Below are positions 8,798 to 17,636 of a stretch of DNA of 64,000 bases, piece by piece. Under the pieces are notes generated by a model that saw only the letters and a program-made list of their open reading frames with translations, had not been told where the DNA came from and made no database searches. Source of the DNA: Bradyrhizobium monzae (GTDB lineage: Bacteria > Pseudomonadota > Alphaproteobacteria > Rhizobiales > Xanthobacteraceae); NCBI RefSeq assembly GCF_021458635.1, contig NZ_JAIRDQ010000015.1:62001-126000 (forward strand), read 5' to 3'. A program made the translations under genes and the position numbers. Position 1 is the stretch's first letter. The number at the start of each line of letters is the position of its first letter.

Positions 8798-9070
8798 GAA
8801 TTCCCCAATATCTCAGCCGTCCGCCCACGCGGGAGCACCTCGCGGACGCCGACGTGATGGCGTCCAAATGGGTCCCCAATGCGGCGGAAAAGTCCCGCAA
8901 AATCCCATGACCTGAATTTGGATTTTTGTCCAGCAAAGTCACGAGCCTAGGGCCCGGTCGAACGGCCGCAGCCGAATTCGCCGGGGAGAGCGCGGGGCCT
9001 GCCCGCATCACCCCCTTGGCAGACGGCGTGCGAGCAGGTAATCGACGGACCCTCGCGGAGGACGGAACCA

Positions 9071-10687
9071 ATTTCATTTCGTACGCCACTGGCGCTTCTG
9101 CTCGTCTCGCTGGGTGCGATTGCTGCCGTGTGGTGGTGGCTGGCCACGCCGATCACGCTCGCGCGCGCACCGATCGATCCCAATGACAAGGTTCAATGCG
9201 TGTCCTACGCGCCGTTCCGCGGCGAGCAGACGCCGCTGAACGAATGGACCCATATCGAAGCCGACCAGCTCGAGCAGGATTTGCGCCAGCTCAAGCAGAT
9301 CACCGACTGCGTCCGCACCTATTCGATCGAGAACGGGCTCGACCAGGTGCCCGCGGTCGCGACCAGGATCGGCGGGCTGAAGGTGATCCAGGGCATCTGG
9401 CTCGGCAGCAACCGCGCCAAGAATTTTGCGCAAGTGGCGACCGCTGTCCGCCTCACCAAGGAATTTCCCGACACCATCTCCGCCCTCGTGGTCGGCAATG
9501 AGGTGTTGCTGCGCGGAGAGATGACGACGTCGGACCTCACCGCGATCATCCGTTCGGTGAAGCCGCAGGTTACGGTGCCCGTGACCTATGCCGACGTCTG
9601 GGAATACTGGCTGAAGAACCGCGAGGTCTATGACGCCGTCGACTTCGTCACGATTCATATCCTGCCGTATTGGGAGGATGTGCCGGTGAAGGCGAAGTTC
9701 GCGGCGTCCCATGTCGAGGCGATCCGCGAGCGCATGGCGGTGGCATTCCCCGGCAAGGAGATCCTGATCGGCGAGACCGGCTGGCCGAGCGAGGGCCGCA
9801 TGCGCGAGGGCGCGCTGCCGTCACGCACCAACCAGGCGCGCGTCGTCTCCGAAATCCTGGGGCTCGCGAAGGCGCAGAAGTTTCGCGTCAACCTGATCGA
9901 GGCCTATGACCAGCCGTGGAAGCGGCGGCTCGAAGGCACCGTCGGCGGCTATTGGGGCCTGTTCGATTCCGTGCGACGCGAGCTGAAATATCCGCCGGGT
10001 GAGCCGATCAGCAATTTTCCGTTCTGGAAATGGTACATGGGCGCCGGCATGGTCCTCAGCGTACTGGTGTTCGCGGTGGCCGGCATCACGCTGCGCCGCC
10101 GGCCCTGGACACCGCGCTTCTCGGCCTGGCTCGGCGTTGGCATCTCCGCGACATCGGCGGGCATCCTGCTCGGGATCGCCGTCGACAAGATGTATTACGA
10201 GAGCTACGGCTGGGGCGGCTGGCTGCAATGGGGCATGCTGCTGCTCGCCGGCATCCTGTCGCCGATCTTGTGCGCGCAGGCGCTCGTGATCGGCCGCAAT
10301 TTGCCGAGCTTCCTCGACCTGCTCGGTCCGCGCGAGGGCCGGAAATGGTCAAAGCTCTCCGCCGTGCTGGGCCTGACCCTGGCGGTGACGGCGGTGATCG
10401 CGGCCGAGACCGCGCTCGGCTTCGTGTTCGATCCGCGCTACCGCGACTTCCCCTATGCCTCGCTGACGATGGCGGTGGTGCCGTTCGCGCTGTTGATGCT
10501 GAACCGCCCGCAGATCGGCGTGCGCCCGATCGCGGAAGCGGTGTTCGCAGGGCTGCTGGCGCTGTCGGCCGTCTATGTGATCCTGAACGAAGGCCGCGAC
10601 AACTGGCAGGCGATGTGGACCTGCGCGATCTATCTCTTGTTCGCGCTCACGCTGTGGCGGGCGCGGGCCGAGCAAAGCCAAGGATGA
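9071..10687 (+). CDS. ndvC: beta-1,6-glucan synthesis protein, GH17-like domain plus membrane domain
   Basis: Matches Bradyrhizobium NdvC, which adds the beta-1,6 links of the cyclic glucan. It has an N-terminal membrane segment, then a GH17-like glucanosyl domain with VVGNEVLLRGE and GETGWPSEG carrying the two catalytic-type glutamates, then about seven membrane helices to the C-terminus. It has no glycosyltransferase domain, unlike NdvB, so it may rearrange glucan in the periplasm (inference). The frame is open from 8951, but the first ordinary start codon is GTG at 9128, inside the membrane helix. An ATT at 9071 lies nine bases after GGAGG and would give the whole helix, about 538 residues. 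The start is therefore uncertain. The 3' end overlaps the next minus-strand gene by 41 bases. Confidence 0.85.
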   Translation: MSFRTPLALLLVSLGAIAAVWWWLATPITLARAPIDPNDKVQCVSYAPFRGEQTPLNEWTHIEADQLEQDLRQLKQITDCVRTYSIENGLDQVPAVATRIGGLKVIQGIWLGSNRAKNFAQVATAVRLTKEFPDTISALVVGNEVLLRGEMTTSDLTAIIRSVKPQVTVPVTYADVWEYWLKNREVYDAVDFVTIHILPYWEDVPVKAKFAASHVEAIRERMAVAFPGKEILIGETGWPSEGRMREGALPSRTNQARVVSEILGLAKAQKFRVNLIEAYDQPWKRRLEGTVGGYWGLFDSVRRELKYPPGEPISNFPFWKWYMGAGMVLSVLVFAVAGITLRRRPWTPRFSAWLGVGISATSAGILLGIAVDKMYYESYGWGGWLQWGMLLLAGILSPILCAQALVIGRNLPSFLDLLGPREGRKWSKLSAVLGLTLAVTAVIAAETALGFVFDPRYRDFPYASLTMAVVPFALLMLNRPQIGVRPIAEAVFAGLLALSAVYVILNEGRDNWQAMWTCAIYLLFALTLWRARAEQSQG

Positions 10688-11027
10688 GCAGGCCGATCGC
10701 CAGGCCCGACAGCACGATGTTGTAGAGCACGATGCCGAGGCCGGCCGCGACCACGCCGAGCGTGAGCAGCACGATCGAAGGCCGCATCAGGTTCAGCGTC
10801 GCGATCACCAGCGCGACGATGCCGAACACCGAATTCTTGAACAGCGACGTCGACACCGAGCGCGCCTTGCAGATCATGGTCTGCAAGCCGGCATCGCATG
10901 CGAGCGCCACCTGCGAGAACTCGACGGCGAAATAGCGCACATAGAGCGCCCAGCCGACGGTGACGAAACCGACGACGATGAGAAACTGCACCTGATAGGG
11001 CGTGAGGCGAAACGGCTTTTTTGTCAT
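10647..11027 (-). CDS. small integral membrane protein
   Basis: A 126-residue protein with about four membrane helices (VQFLIVVGFVTVGWALYV near 13-30, then three closely spaced helices from 65 to 118). Two cysteines lie in the first extramembrane loop (LACDAGLQTMICKARS), which could be disulfide-bonded outside the membrane. The 3' ends of this gene and ndvC overlap by 41 bases in convergent orientation. The family is unknown. Neighbourhood alone hints at a cell-envelope role. Confidence 0.7.
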   Translation of the reverse strand: MTKKPFRLTPYQVQFLIVVGFVTVGWALYVRYFAVEFSQVALACDAGLQTMICKARSVSTSLFKNSVFGIVALVIATLNLMRPSIVLLTLGVVAAGLGIVLYNIVLSGLAIGLLILGFARPAPATA

Positions 11028-11275
11028 GCGGGCAATATGGTCGGGATGGCGGGAGGGAGCAACAGGGCCGGGGCATTTTTACACCGGGGGCGTCGTTCGG
11101 CTCGTCGCCCACTTTTGCGCCATCCCGAACGCATCAGAACCGTAGCCATACGGATTTGCGCAGGTTCCGACGTCGCCTAACATTCGACTTGAAGCGTGGA
11201 CGTGATCTCGGATCCAATCAGGAGCAGATCTCGTCGTTCAAGAGCGCGACTGCGAGGATGCGAGCGAGGTCGGCA

Positions 11276-11365
11276 ATGGTTGAGGCGTTGCAGGTCAATT
11301 TTGCGCTTTGGGGCATGATCATTTGCGCGGCGATCAAGATCAGCCAGTTGATGGCCATTCTTTGA
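11276..11365 (+). CDS. possible 29-residue membrane peptide
   Basis: ATG preceded by GAGG at six bases opens a 29-codon frame rich in hydrophobic residues (VNFALWGMIICAAIKISQL), which would span the membrane once. It lies alone in the gap between two minus-strand genes. The ribosome site and compact hydrophobic core support it, but its length gives little statistical power. The rest of 11028-11417 shows no other gene or clear signal. Confidence 0.33.
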   Translation: MVEALQVNFALWGMIICAAIKISQLMAIL

Positions 11366-11417
11366 GTGGCGCAGTCTCAGGCGAGACGCGCCGGCGCTTC
11401 AATCAGAATCCCTGATC

Positions 11418-12851
11418 CTACCGTCTGAAGAACGACGATATCGTCGAACTCGCCGACGCCGTCTCCGGCTTGGCTTGAGCGGCCGGCTGTGGCGCGGGCG
11501 GCGGCGCGGGCTCCTCGCGCTTTGAAGCGCGCTTGGAAGAGTAGCTGCGGCGGTGTTTTTCTGGCTTGGCGGCGGGCGCGGGCGCAGGGGCGGTTTCAGC
11601 TTGCGGCACCGAGGCCTGACTCTTTTCTTGGCTCTTCTCCGAACTCTTGTCCTGGTTCTTGTCTGAACTCTGGTCCTGACCCTTATCCTGGCCTTTGTCC
11701 GAGCCGCCGCGCATTGACAGGCGCTGGCCGTCGAACACCGTCGTCTCGCAGTGACGGTCGTTCTCGGCGAGGCCGGCGCAGAGCTTTGCGGCGGCGGCGG
11801 CATTGATCAGGGGGCCGGCACCCAGACGGAGCTGCATCGCGAGGCCGTTATTGCCTTCCTTGATCATGATGATCGGCCTCAGCGCGGCGACCTCCGGATG
11901 GGACTTGCTCAGGCCGCGCCAGAGCGTGCGCAGGCCGTCGACCGAGTTCGCGCCCCCGAGATCGATGGCAAAGCGCGTCTGCTGGACGGCGATTGCGGGA
12001 GACTCGGCTTCGGTTGCCTCGGGCGGTTTGGCTGGTGCCGCGGCGATTTCGGTGGGAGTGGGCGCCGCCTCTGGTTTGTTCTCGGAGGCGTCCGGCTGAA
12101 TCAGTTTCGACGCCGCCGGATCAGGCGGTGCCATGATCGATTTCGAGGGCACCAGCGGCAGGATCGGCACCGCCGACGTCGTCAGCGGAACGAGCGAAGC
12201 GGCGGCCGCGGTCTGCGGCGGCGGGCTTGACTGATCCTTCGCAGCCTCTTTCGAACTGTCCTTTGAAGTTTCCTTCGACGCTTCCTTCGATGTTTCCTTC
12301 GATATTTCCCTGGGCTCCTTTCCGGCGCCTGCGCGCGGCTTGTCGACCAGCGTTGCCGCGGTCGAGGCGACCGGTGCGACATCCGGAGCCGGGGTCGAGG
12401 GCGGCGCGGCGGCGACGGGGGTGTCTTGCGGCTTCGACGCAGGAGCCTGCGGCGATGTCGTGTTCTGCTTGGCGATGGCGCCGGTGACGGAATCGAGCCC
12501 TTGCTCGAGCACCGTAACGCGCGAATAGAGTCGGTCGCGATCGGTGTTCAGCGTCTCGATGGCGGAGGCGAGGCGGCGCGCTTCGAGCTGGCTTTCCTTG
12601 GTCAGCAGCTGGAGGCGGTCAGCCTGGCGGGCGAGATCGACGGAGGCGACCTGGTCGCGCCGCCAGCCGAGCTGAGCCTGGTTGGCCATCACGGCGATCA
12701 CGACGGCGCCGACGGCGGCCGCGCCCCACGAGCCCAGTCGCCACATCATACGGCGATCGAACGTACTTTCCTCGGCCAAAAGTCCGGAGAACAGCCCGCC
12801 GGTCTCCTTGTCGCCGAAGGCATCCGCCAGTGGGTCGGAATCCTTTGCCAT
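11418..12851 (-). CDS. single-pass membrane protein with coiled coil and SPOR-like domain
   Basis: A 477-residue protein of unknown function. The N-terminus is cytoplasmic (residues 1-38), with one membrane helix near 40-60 (WGAAAVGAVVIAVMANQAQL) and a coiled coil near 65-125. A low-complexity linker follows, containing a Lys-Glu-Ser repeat (KETSKEASKETSKDSSKEA). A globular part at about 285-385 (FAIDLGGANSVDGLRTLWRGL, then GAGPLINAAAAAKLCAGL and CETTVFDGQRL) resembles a SPOR peptidoglycan-binding domain. A second repetitive stretch (DKGQDKGQDQSSDKNQDKSS) and a Pro/Ala tail end the protein. A cell-wall or division role is an inference. Confidence 0.7.
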   Translation of the reverse strand: MAKDSDPLADAFGDKETGGLFSGLLAEESTFDRRMMWRLGSWGAAAVGAVVIAVMANQAQLGWRRDQVASVDLARQADRLQLLTKESQLEARRLASAIETLNTDRDRLYSRVTVLEQGLDSVTGAIAKQNTTSPQAPASKPQDTPVAAAPPSTPAPDVAPVASTAATLVDKPRAGAGKEPREISKETSKEASKETSKDSSKEAAKDQSSPPPQTAAAASLVPLTTSAVPILPLVPSKSIMAPPDPAASKLIQPDASENKPEAAPTPTEIAAAPAKPPEATEAESPAIAVQQTRFAIDLGGANSVDGLRTLWRGLSKSHPEVAALRPIIMIKEGNNGLAMQLRLGAGPLINAAAAAKLCAGLAENDRHCETTVFDGQRLSMRGGSDKGQDKGQDQSSDKNQDKSSEKSQEKSQASVPQAETAPAPAPAAKPEKHRRSYSSKRASKREEPAPPPAPQPAAQAKPETASASSTISSFFRR

Positions 12852-13032
12852 GAACGTTTAGTGCCCAGCCCTGCCTGGCTTCCCCGAATCAATCAGGGAA
12901 CATTAACAGGAAAACCCACTCGCACTTGAATTCCGGGCGTTTGCGGGGGTAGCAAGGCGACAAGCTCTGGCGACACCGGCTTGTCGCCCGTCGATGTGAT
13001 GATCGATTTCGGCCGTACTGGACAGGATTGCG

Positions 13033-14400
13033 ATGACCGCCCGCTCAAGCCTCACGATCGTGCTCGCCGCCGGCGAAGGCACGCGCATGCGCTCCAGCCT
13101 GCCGAAAGTGCTGCACCCCGTAGCTTCCCAGACGCTGCTTGCCCATGTGCTCGGGGCCGCACCGCGCGGAACCGGCACCGCGCTTGCGGTCGTGATCGGC
13201 CCCGATCACCAGGCGGTCGCAGACGAAGCGAAGCGGACCCGCTCCGACGCGCTCATCTTCGTGCAGGCCGAGCGGCTCGGCACCGCGCATGCGGTGCTGG
13301 CGGCGCGGGAGGCGATTGCGCGCGGCGTGGACGACGTTCTGATCGCCTTCGGTGACACGCCGCTGATCTCGGCCGAGACGTTTGCGCGGCTCCGTGCGCC
13401 GCTCGCGAAAGGTGCTGCCATTGCCGCGCTCGGTTTTCGCGCGGCGGATCCGACCGGCTATGGCCGCTTCATCGTCGAGGGCGACCGCCTGGTCGCGATC
13501 CGTGAGCACGCCGACGCCAGCGCGGACGAACGCAAGATCGATCTGTGCAATGCCGGCGTGATGGCGATCGAGGGTCGCCGCGCGCTTGCGATCCTAGACG
13601 GAATAGGCAATGCGAATTCCAAGGGCGAGTATTACCTGACCGATGCGGTCGGCGTCGCCCGCGACAATGGATGGGAGTCCGTGGTGATCGAGACCAGCGA
13701 GGACGAAGTGCGCGGCATCAACACCAAGGCCCAGCTTGCGGAAGCGGAAGGCGTGATGCAGGTGCGGCTGCGCAAGGCTGCGATGGAGGCCGGCGTCACG
13801 CTGATCGCCCCCGAAACGGTCTATCTCGCCGCCGACACAGTGTTCGGCAACGACGTCACCATCGAGCCGTTCGTGGTGATCGGACCGGGTGTCTCGATCG
13901 GCGACGGCACCGTGATCCATTCGTTCTCGCATATCGTGCAGACCGCGCTCGGCAAGAACGTCTCGATCGGTCCCTATGCGCGGCTGCGCCCCGGCACCTC
14001 GCTCGGCGATGGCGCGCGGATCGGCAATTTCGTGGAGACCAAGGCCGCGACGCTGGAGGCCGGCGTCAAGGTCAACCATCTCTCCTACATTGGCGATGCC
14101 ACCATCGGCGCCAATTCCAACATCGGCGCCGGCACGATCACCTGCAACTACGACGGCTTCAAGAAGCACAAGACGGTGATCGGGCAGGGCGCCTTCGTCG
14201 GCACCAATTCCTCGCTGGTGGCACCCGTGAAGATCGGCAACGGCGCCTATATCGGCTCAGGCTCTGTGATCACGCGGGATGTGCCCGATGATGCGATGGC
14301 CCTGGAGCGGAGCCCGCAGACCATCCGCGACGGTGGTGCTGCGCGCTACCGCGAGATGAAGACCAGTGGCAAGAAACCAGAGCAGAAGACCGAGACGTAA
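13033..14400 (+). CDS. glmU: bifunctional glucosamine-1-phosphate acetyltransferase / UDP-GlcNAc pyrophosphorylase
   Basis: GlmU of usual length (455 residues). It acetylates glucosamine-1-phosphate and then joins it to UTP, giving UDP-N-acetylglucosamine for peptidoglycan and lipid A. The N-terminal uridyltransferase has the LAAGEGTRMRSSLPKVLHP loop at residues 10-28 and the metal-binding FGDTP near 110. The C-terminal left-handed beta helix (from about 255) carries the acetyltransferase signature NFVETK and NIGAGTITCNYDG. It is followed by glmS on the same strand after one small opposite gene, so the two hexosamine steps lie together. Confidence 0.95.
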   Translation: MTARSSLTIVLAAGEGTRMRSSLPKVLHPVASQTLLAHVLGAAPRGTGTALAVVIGPDHQAVADEAKRTRSDALIFVQAERLGTAHAVLAAREAIARGVDDVLIAFGDTPLISAETFARLRAPLAKGAAIAALGFRAADPTGYGRFIVEGDRLVAIREHADASADERKIDLCNAGVMAIEGRRALAILDGIGNANSKGEYYLTDAVGVARDNGWESVVIETSEDEVRGINTKAQLAEAEGVMQVRLRKAAMEAGVTLIAPETVYLAADTVFGNDVTIEPFVVIGPGVSIGDGTVIHSFSHIVQTALGKNVSIGPYARLRPGTSLGDGARIGNFVETKAATLEAGVKVNHLSYIGDATIGANSNIGAGTITCNYDGFKKHKTVIGQGAFVGTNSSLVAPVKIGNGAYIGSGSVITRDVPDDAMALERSPQTIRDGGAARYREMKTSGKKPEQKTET

Positions 14401-14406
14401 ACGCTG

Positions 14407-14631
14407 CTAGTCGGCGACTTCCGAGAACAGCGCTCGCGTCAAGCGCCAGCCGCGCGGCCTGGCGCGCTTTGCCGGTTCACCGGCAGCCTGCGTGACGAGG
14501 ACAGGCTTGCTTTCCTTGCCTCGCTCCATGGCACGGCGGAGCGGCGGCCAATGCGCGAGGCGCGTGCCGCTGGTCTCGTTGGCGAACAGATACGTGGGTG
14601 GCAGACCTTTGCGGTCGGACGTGGCTTTCAT
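14407..14631 (-). CDS. small basic hypothetical protein
   Basis: A 74-residue, strongly basic protein (Arg/Lys about one in four) beginning MKATSDRKGLPPTYLFANET. It has no signal peptide or membrane helix. It lies tail-to-tail with glmU, six bases away. A GGGAG lies 10-14 bases before the ATG. I recognise no family. The composition would suit nucleic-acid binding, which is only a guess. Confidence 0.5.
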   Translation of the reverse strand: MKATSDRKGLPPTYLFANETSGTRLAHWPPLRRAMERGKESKPVLVTQAAGEPAKRARPRGWRLTRALFSEVAD

Positions 14632-14851
14632 GGCCTTGATCTCCCGTGGGGGAATCGTTGGCCAAACTTGTTGACAGCGAGTTAATTCGCGCGGTTAAAG
14701 CCGGCCACGTTGACGCAGGCAAACGCATGCCGCCATCCGACGCTGTCGTAATCCGTCATAATTATTGAGTAACTGGTTCCTTAGGAACTTCGCTAAAAGC
14801 CGAGCGCGTCGTTTAGGCGATTTTTCGACGATTTGGGGGATATTGATCCGC

Positions 14852-16678
14852 ATGTGCGGGATTGTCGGCATTCTCGGGCGCGAACCGGTTGCAGAGCAAT
14901 TGGTGGATTCGCTCAAACGTCTCGAATATCGCGGCTACGATTCCGCGGGCGTCGCCACGCTTGAAGGCAAGCATCTCGAGCGCCGCCGCGCCGAGGGCAA
15001 GCTGAAGAATCTGGAGAGGCGGCTGGAAGCTGAGCCCTTGAAGGGCACGACCGGCATCGGTCACACCCGCTGGGCCACGCACGGAAAACCCACCGTCAAC
15101 AATGCCCATCCGCATGCGACGGATCGCGTCGCCGTCGTCCACAACGGCATCATCGAGAATTTCCGCGAGCTGCGCGAGGAGCTCGAAAAGAAGGGCACGG
15201 TGTTCCACACCGAGACCGACACCGAGATCGTGCTGCACCTCGTCGACGATCTGCTGACGCGCGGCAACAAGCCGGTGGAAGCCGTGAAGCTGACTCTGGC
15301 GCGCTTGCGCGGTGCCTTCGCGCTCGGCTTCATCTTCGCCGGCGACGACGACCTCTTGATCGGTGCCCGCAATGGCCCGCCGCTGGCGATCGGCTATGGC
15401 GACGGCGAGATGTATCTCGGCTCGGACGCGATCGCGCTCGGCCCGTTCACCGACACGATCAGCTACCTCGAAGACGGCGACTGGGTGGTCCTGACCCGCA
15501 AGAGCGCTGCGATTTTCGACAAGGACGGCCACGCCGTCGAGCGCGACAAGATCAAGCACGCGGCCTCGACCTCGCTGGTCGACAAGGCGAACTACCGCCA
15601 CTTCATGGCGAAGGAGATTCACGAGCAGCCGGAGGTGGTCGGCCACACGCTGGCGCGCTACGTCGACATGGCGACCGAGCGCGTTTCGCTGCCGGTCAAG
15701 CTGCCGTTCGACTTCAAGGACATCCAGCGCATCAACATCACGGCCTGCGGCACCGCAAGCTACGCCGGCATCGTTGCAAAATACTGGTTCGAGCGTTTTG
15801 CGCGCGTGCCGGTCGAGGTCGATGTTGCCTCCGAATTCCGCTACCGCGAAGCGCCGTTGCGCAAGGGCGATCTGGCGATCTTCATTTCGCAATCCGGCGA
15901 AACCGCCGACACCCTGGCCGCACTGCGTTACGCCAAGGCCGAGGGCGCGCACACCATCGCCGTCGTCAACGTCCCGACCTCGACGATTGCGCGCGAGAGC
16001 GAGACCGTGCTGCAGACGCTGGCCGGCCCCGAGATCGGCGTCGCCTCGACCAAGGCCTTCACCTGCCAGCTGATGGTGCTGGCGAACCTCGCCATTGCGG
16101 CCGGCAAGGCCCGCGGCGAATTGTCCGCCGAGGATGAGACCAAGCTCGTTCACGGCCTGGTCGAGATTCCGCGCCTGATGTCGGATGCGCTCACCACGGA
16201 GCCGCAGATCGAGAAGCTCGCGCACCGGATCGCAAAATCCCGCGACGTGCTCTATCTCGGCCGCGGTACCAGCTTCCCGCTGGCGCTCGAAGGCGCGCTG
16301 AAGCTGAAGGAAATCTCCTACATCCACGCCGAGGGCTATGCCGCCGGCGAGCTCAAGCACGGCCCGATCGCCTTGATCGACGAGACCATGCCGGTCGTCG
16401 TGATCGCGCCCTACGACCGCGTGTTCGAGAAGACCGTCTCCAACATGCAGGAGGTCGCCGCCCGCGGCGGCAACATCATCCTGATGACCGACGCCAAGGG
16501 CGCGGCGGAGGCGACGGTGGATTCGCTCGTGACCATCGTCATGCCTGACATGGCGGCCGCCTTTACGCCGATGGTCTATGCCGTTCCCGTGCAGTTGCTC
16601 GCCTACCACACCGCGGTGGTGATGGGCACCGACGTCGACCAGCCACGCAATCTCGCGAAATCCGTGACGGTGGAATAG
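14852..16678 (+). CDS. glmS: glutamine-fructose-6-phosphate aminotransferase (isomerizing)
   Basis: Makes glucosamine-6-phosphate from fructose-6-phosphate and glutamine, the first step to UDP-GlcNAc. At 608 residues it is the normal size. The start at 14852 is fixed by the family: Met is removed so that Cys2 (MCGIVGILG) is the glutamine-amidotransferase nucleophile, and the open frame further upstream is not coding. The N-terminal class II amidotransferase covers 1-220. Two SIS sugar isomerase domains follow, with SQSGETADT and the C-terminal block EGYAAGELKHGPIALID. The protein ends QPRNLAKSVTVE, as is typical. A run of G precedes the ATG. No glmS ribozyme was seen in the 220 bases upstream. 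Confidence 0.96.
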   Translation: MCGIVGILGREPVAEQLVDSLKRLEYRGYDSAGVATLEGKHLERRRAEGKLKNLERRLEAEPLKGTTGIGHTRWATHGKPTVNNAHPHATDRVAVVHNGIIENFRELREELEKKGTVFHTETDTEIVLHLVDDLLTRGNKPVEAVKLTLARLRGAFALGFIFAGDDDLLIGARNGPPLAIGYGDGEMYLGSDAIALGPFTDTISYLEDGDWVVLTRKSAAIFDKDGHAVERDKIKHAASTSLVDKANYRHFMAKEIHEQPEVVGHTLARYVDMATERVSLPVKLPFDFKDIQRINITACGTASYAGIVAKYWFERFARVPVEVDVASEFRYREAPLRKGDLAIFISQSGETADTLAALRYAKAEGAHTIAVVNVPTSTIARESETVLQTLAGPEIGVASTKAFTCQLMVLANLAIAAGKARGELSAEDETKLVHGLVEIPRLMSDALTTEPQIEKLAHRIAKSRDVLYLGRGTSFPLALEGALKLKEISYIHAEGYAAGELKHGPIALIDETMPVVVIAPYDRVFEKTVSNMQEVAARGGNIILMTDAKGAAEATVDSLVTIVMPDMAAAFTPMVYAVPVQLLAYHTAVVMGTDVDQPRNLAKSVTVE

Positions 16679-16757
16679 GCAGAAGGGACCAGGCCGCGCT
16701 CTTCCAAAACCTGCTAGAAGCCCCTAGCTTGAGCGAAGCGACCGACCTGGAACCAGA

Positions 16758-17528
16758 ATGACCACCCGCGACGACGTGCCTGCGCCTCTTGATCCCGCCC
16801 CGGAGCCGCACACCGGCCTGATGGGCCGGTTTCGCAATTATTTCCTGACCGGGCTGGTCGTCACCGGTCCGATTGCGATCACCCTGTACCTGGTCTGGTG
16901 GTTCGTCACCTGGGTCGACGGCGTGGTGCGGCCATTCGTGCCGCTGGCCTATCGGCCGGAAACCTATCTGCCGTACGTCGTCCCGGGCTGGGGACTGGTT
17001 GTCGCATTTTTCACGCTGACGCTGGTCGGATTCCTCGCGGCGAACCTGATCGGCCGCACGCTGGTCGATGTCGGCGAGACCTTCCTCGGCCGGATCCCGG
17101 CGGTGCGGGCGATCTATCGCGGCCTCAAGCAGGTGTTCGAGACGCTGTTCTCGGGCAAGGGCTCGAGCTTCCGCAAGGTCGGCCTCGTCGAGTTTCCATC
17201 GCCCGGCATGTGGTCGATCGTGCTGATCTCGCAATCGCCGAATGAAGAGGTCGCGCGCAGCCTGCCGGGGCAGGAGGAGCACGTCTCGGTGTTTCTGCCG
17301 TGCTCGCCGAATCCGACCACCGGCTTCTTCTTCTACGTGCCCAAGAGCAAGATCGTCGAGGTCGACATGAGCACCGAGGATGCCGCGACCCTGATCATGT
17401 CGGCCGGCGTGGTGCAGCCGGGCGCGGCGCCGGACGCGAAGAAGGCCGCCGCGCTCGCGGGCATGGCCAACGCTGCGCGCATCGCCAATGCCTCCACGCT
17501 CCAGCCCGTGCCTGCGAAGGTGGAGTAG
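16758..17528 (+). CDS. DUF502 family membrane protein
   Basis: A 256-residue inner-membrane protein of the DUF502 family, which is related to the plant COV proteins. It has two membrane helices (YFLTGLVVTGPIAITLYLVW near residues 28-47 and VVPGWGLVVAFFTLTLVGFLA near 73-93). The conserved blocks follow: IPAVRAIYRGLKQVFETLFS, and later FLPCSPNPTTGFFFYVP and MSTEDAATLIMSAG. The biochemical role is not known. It follows glmS by 79 bases on the same strand and may be cotranscribed with it. Confidence 0.85.
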   Translation: MTTRDDVPAPLDPAPEPHTGLMGRFRNYFLTGLVVTGPIAITLYLVWWFVTWVDGVVRPFVPLAYRPETYLPYVVPGWGLVVAFFTLTLVGFLAANLIGRTLVDVGETFLGRIPAVRAIYRGLKQVFETLFSGKGSSFRKVGLVEFPSPGMWSIVLISQSPNEEVARSLPGQEEHVSVFLPCSPNPTTGFFFYVPKSKIVEVDMSTEDAATLIMSAGVVQPGAAPDAKKAAALAGMANAARIANASTLQPVPAKVE

Positions 17529-17636
17529 GGCTATTCCCAAGCGGGATGGCCTGGGGTCACGCAGGCGTTCGCGTCCTCTGCTATTGTTCCGGTCGAACCG
17601 GGCGTCAACGCTCGGAATTCGAACTGGAGTGCCCCG

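Noticed and set aside
14632..14851. A glmS ribozyme or riboswitch before glmS
   Set aside because: The leader has no recognisable conserved core and this ribozyme class is mostly found in Firmicutes. The TTGACA near 14671 may be a promoter but lacks a good -10.
14813..16609. A 598-residue minus-strand ORF opposite glmS
   Set aside because: Its composition is typical of antisense frames in GC-rich DNA, and glmS covers the same bases with full family conservation.
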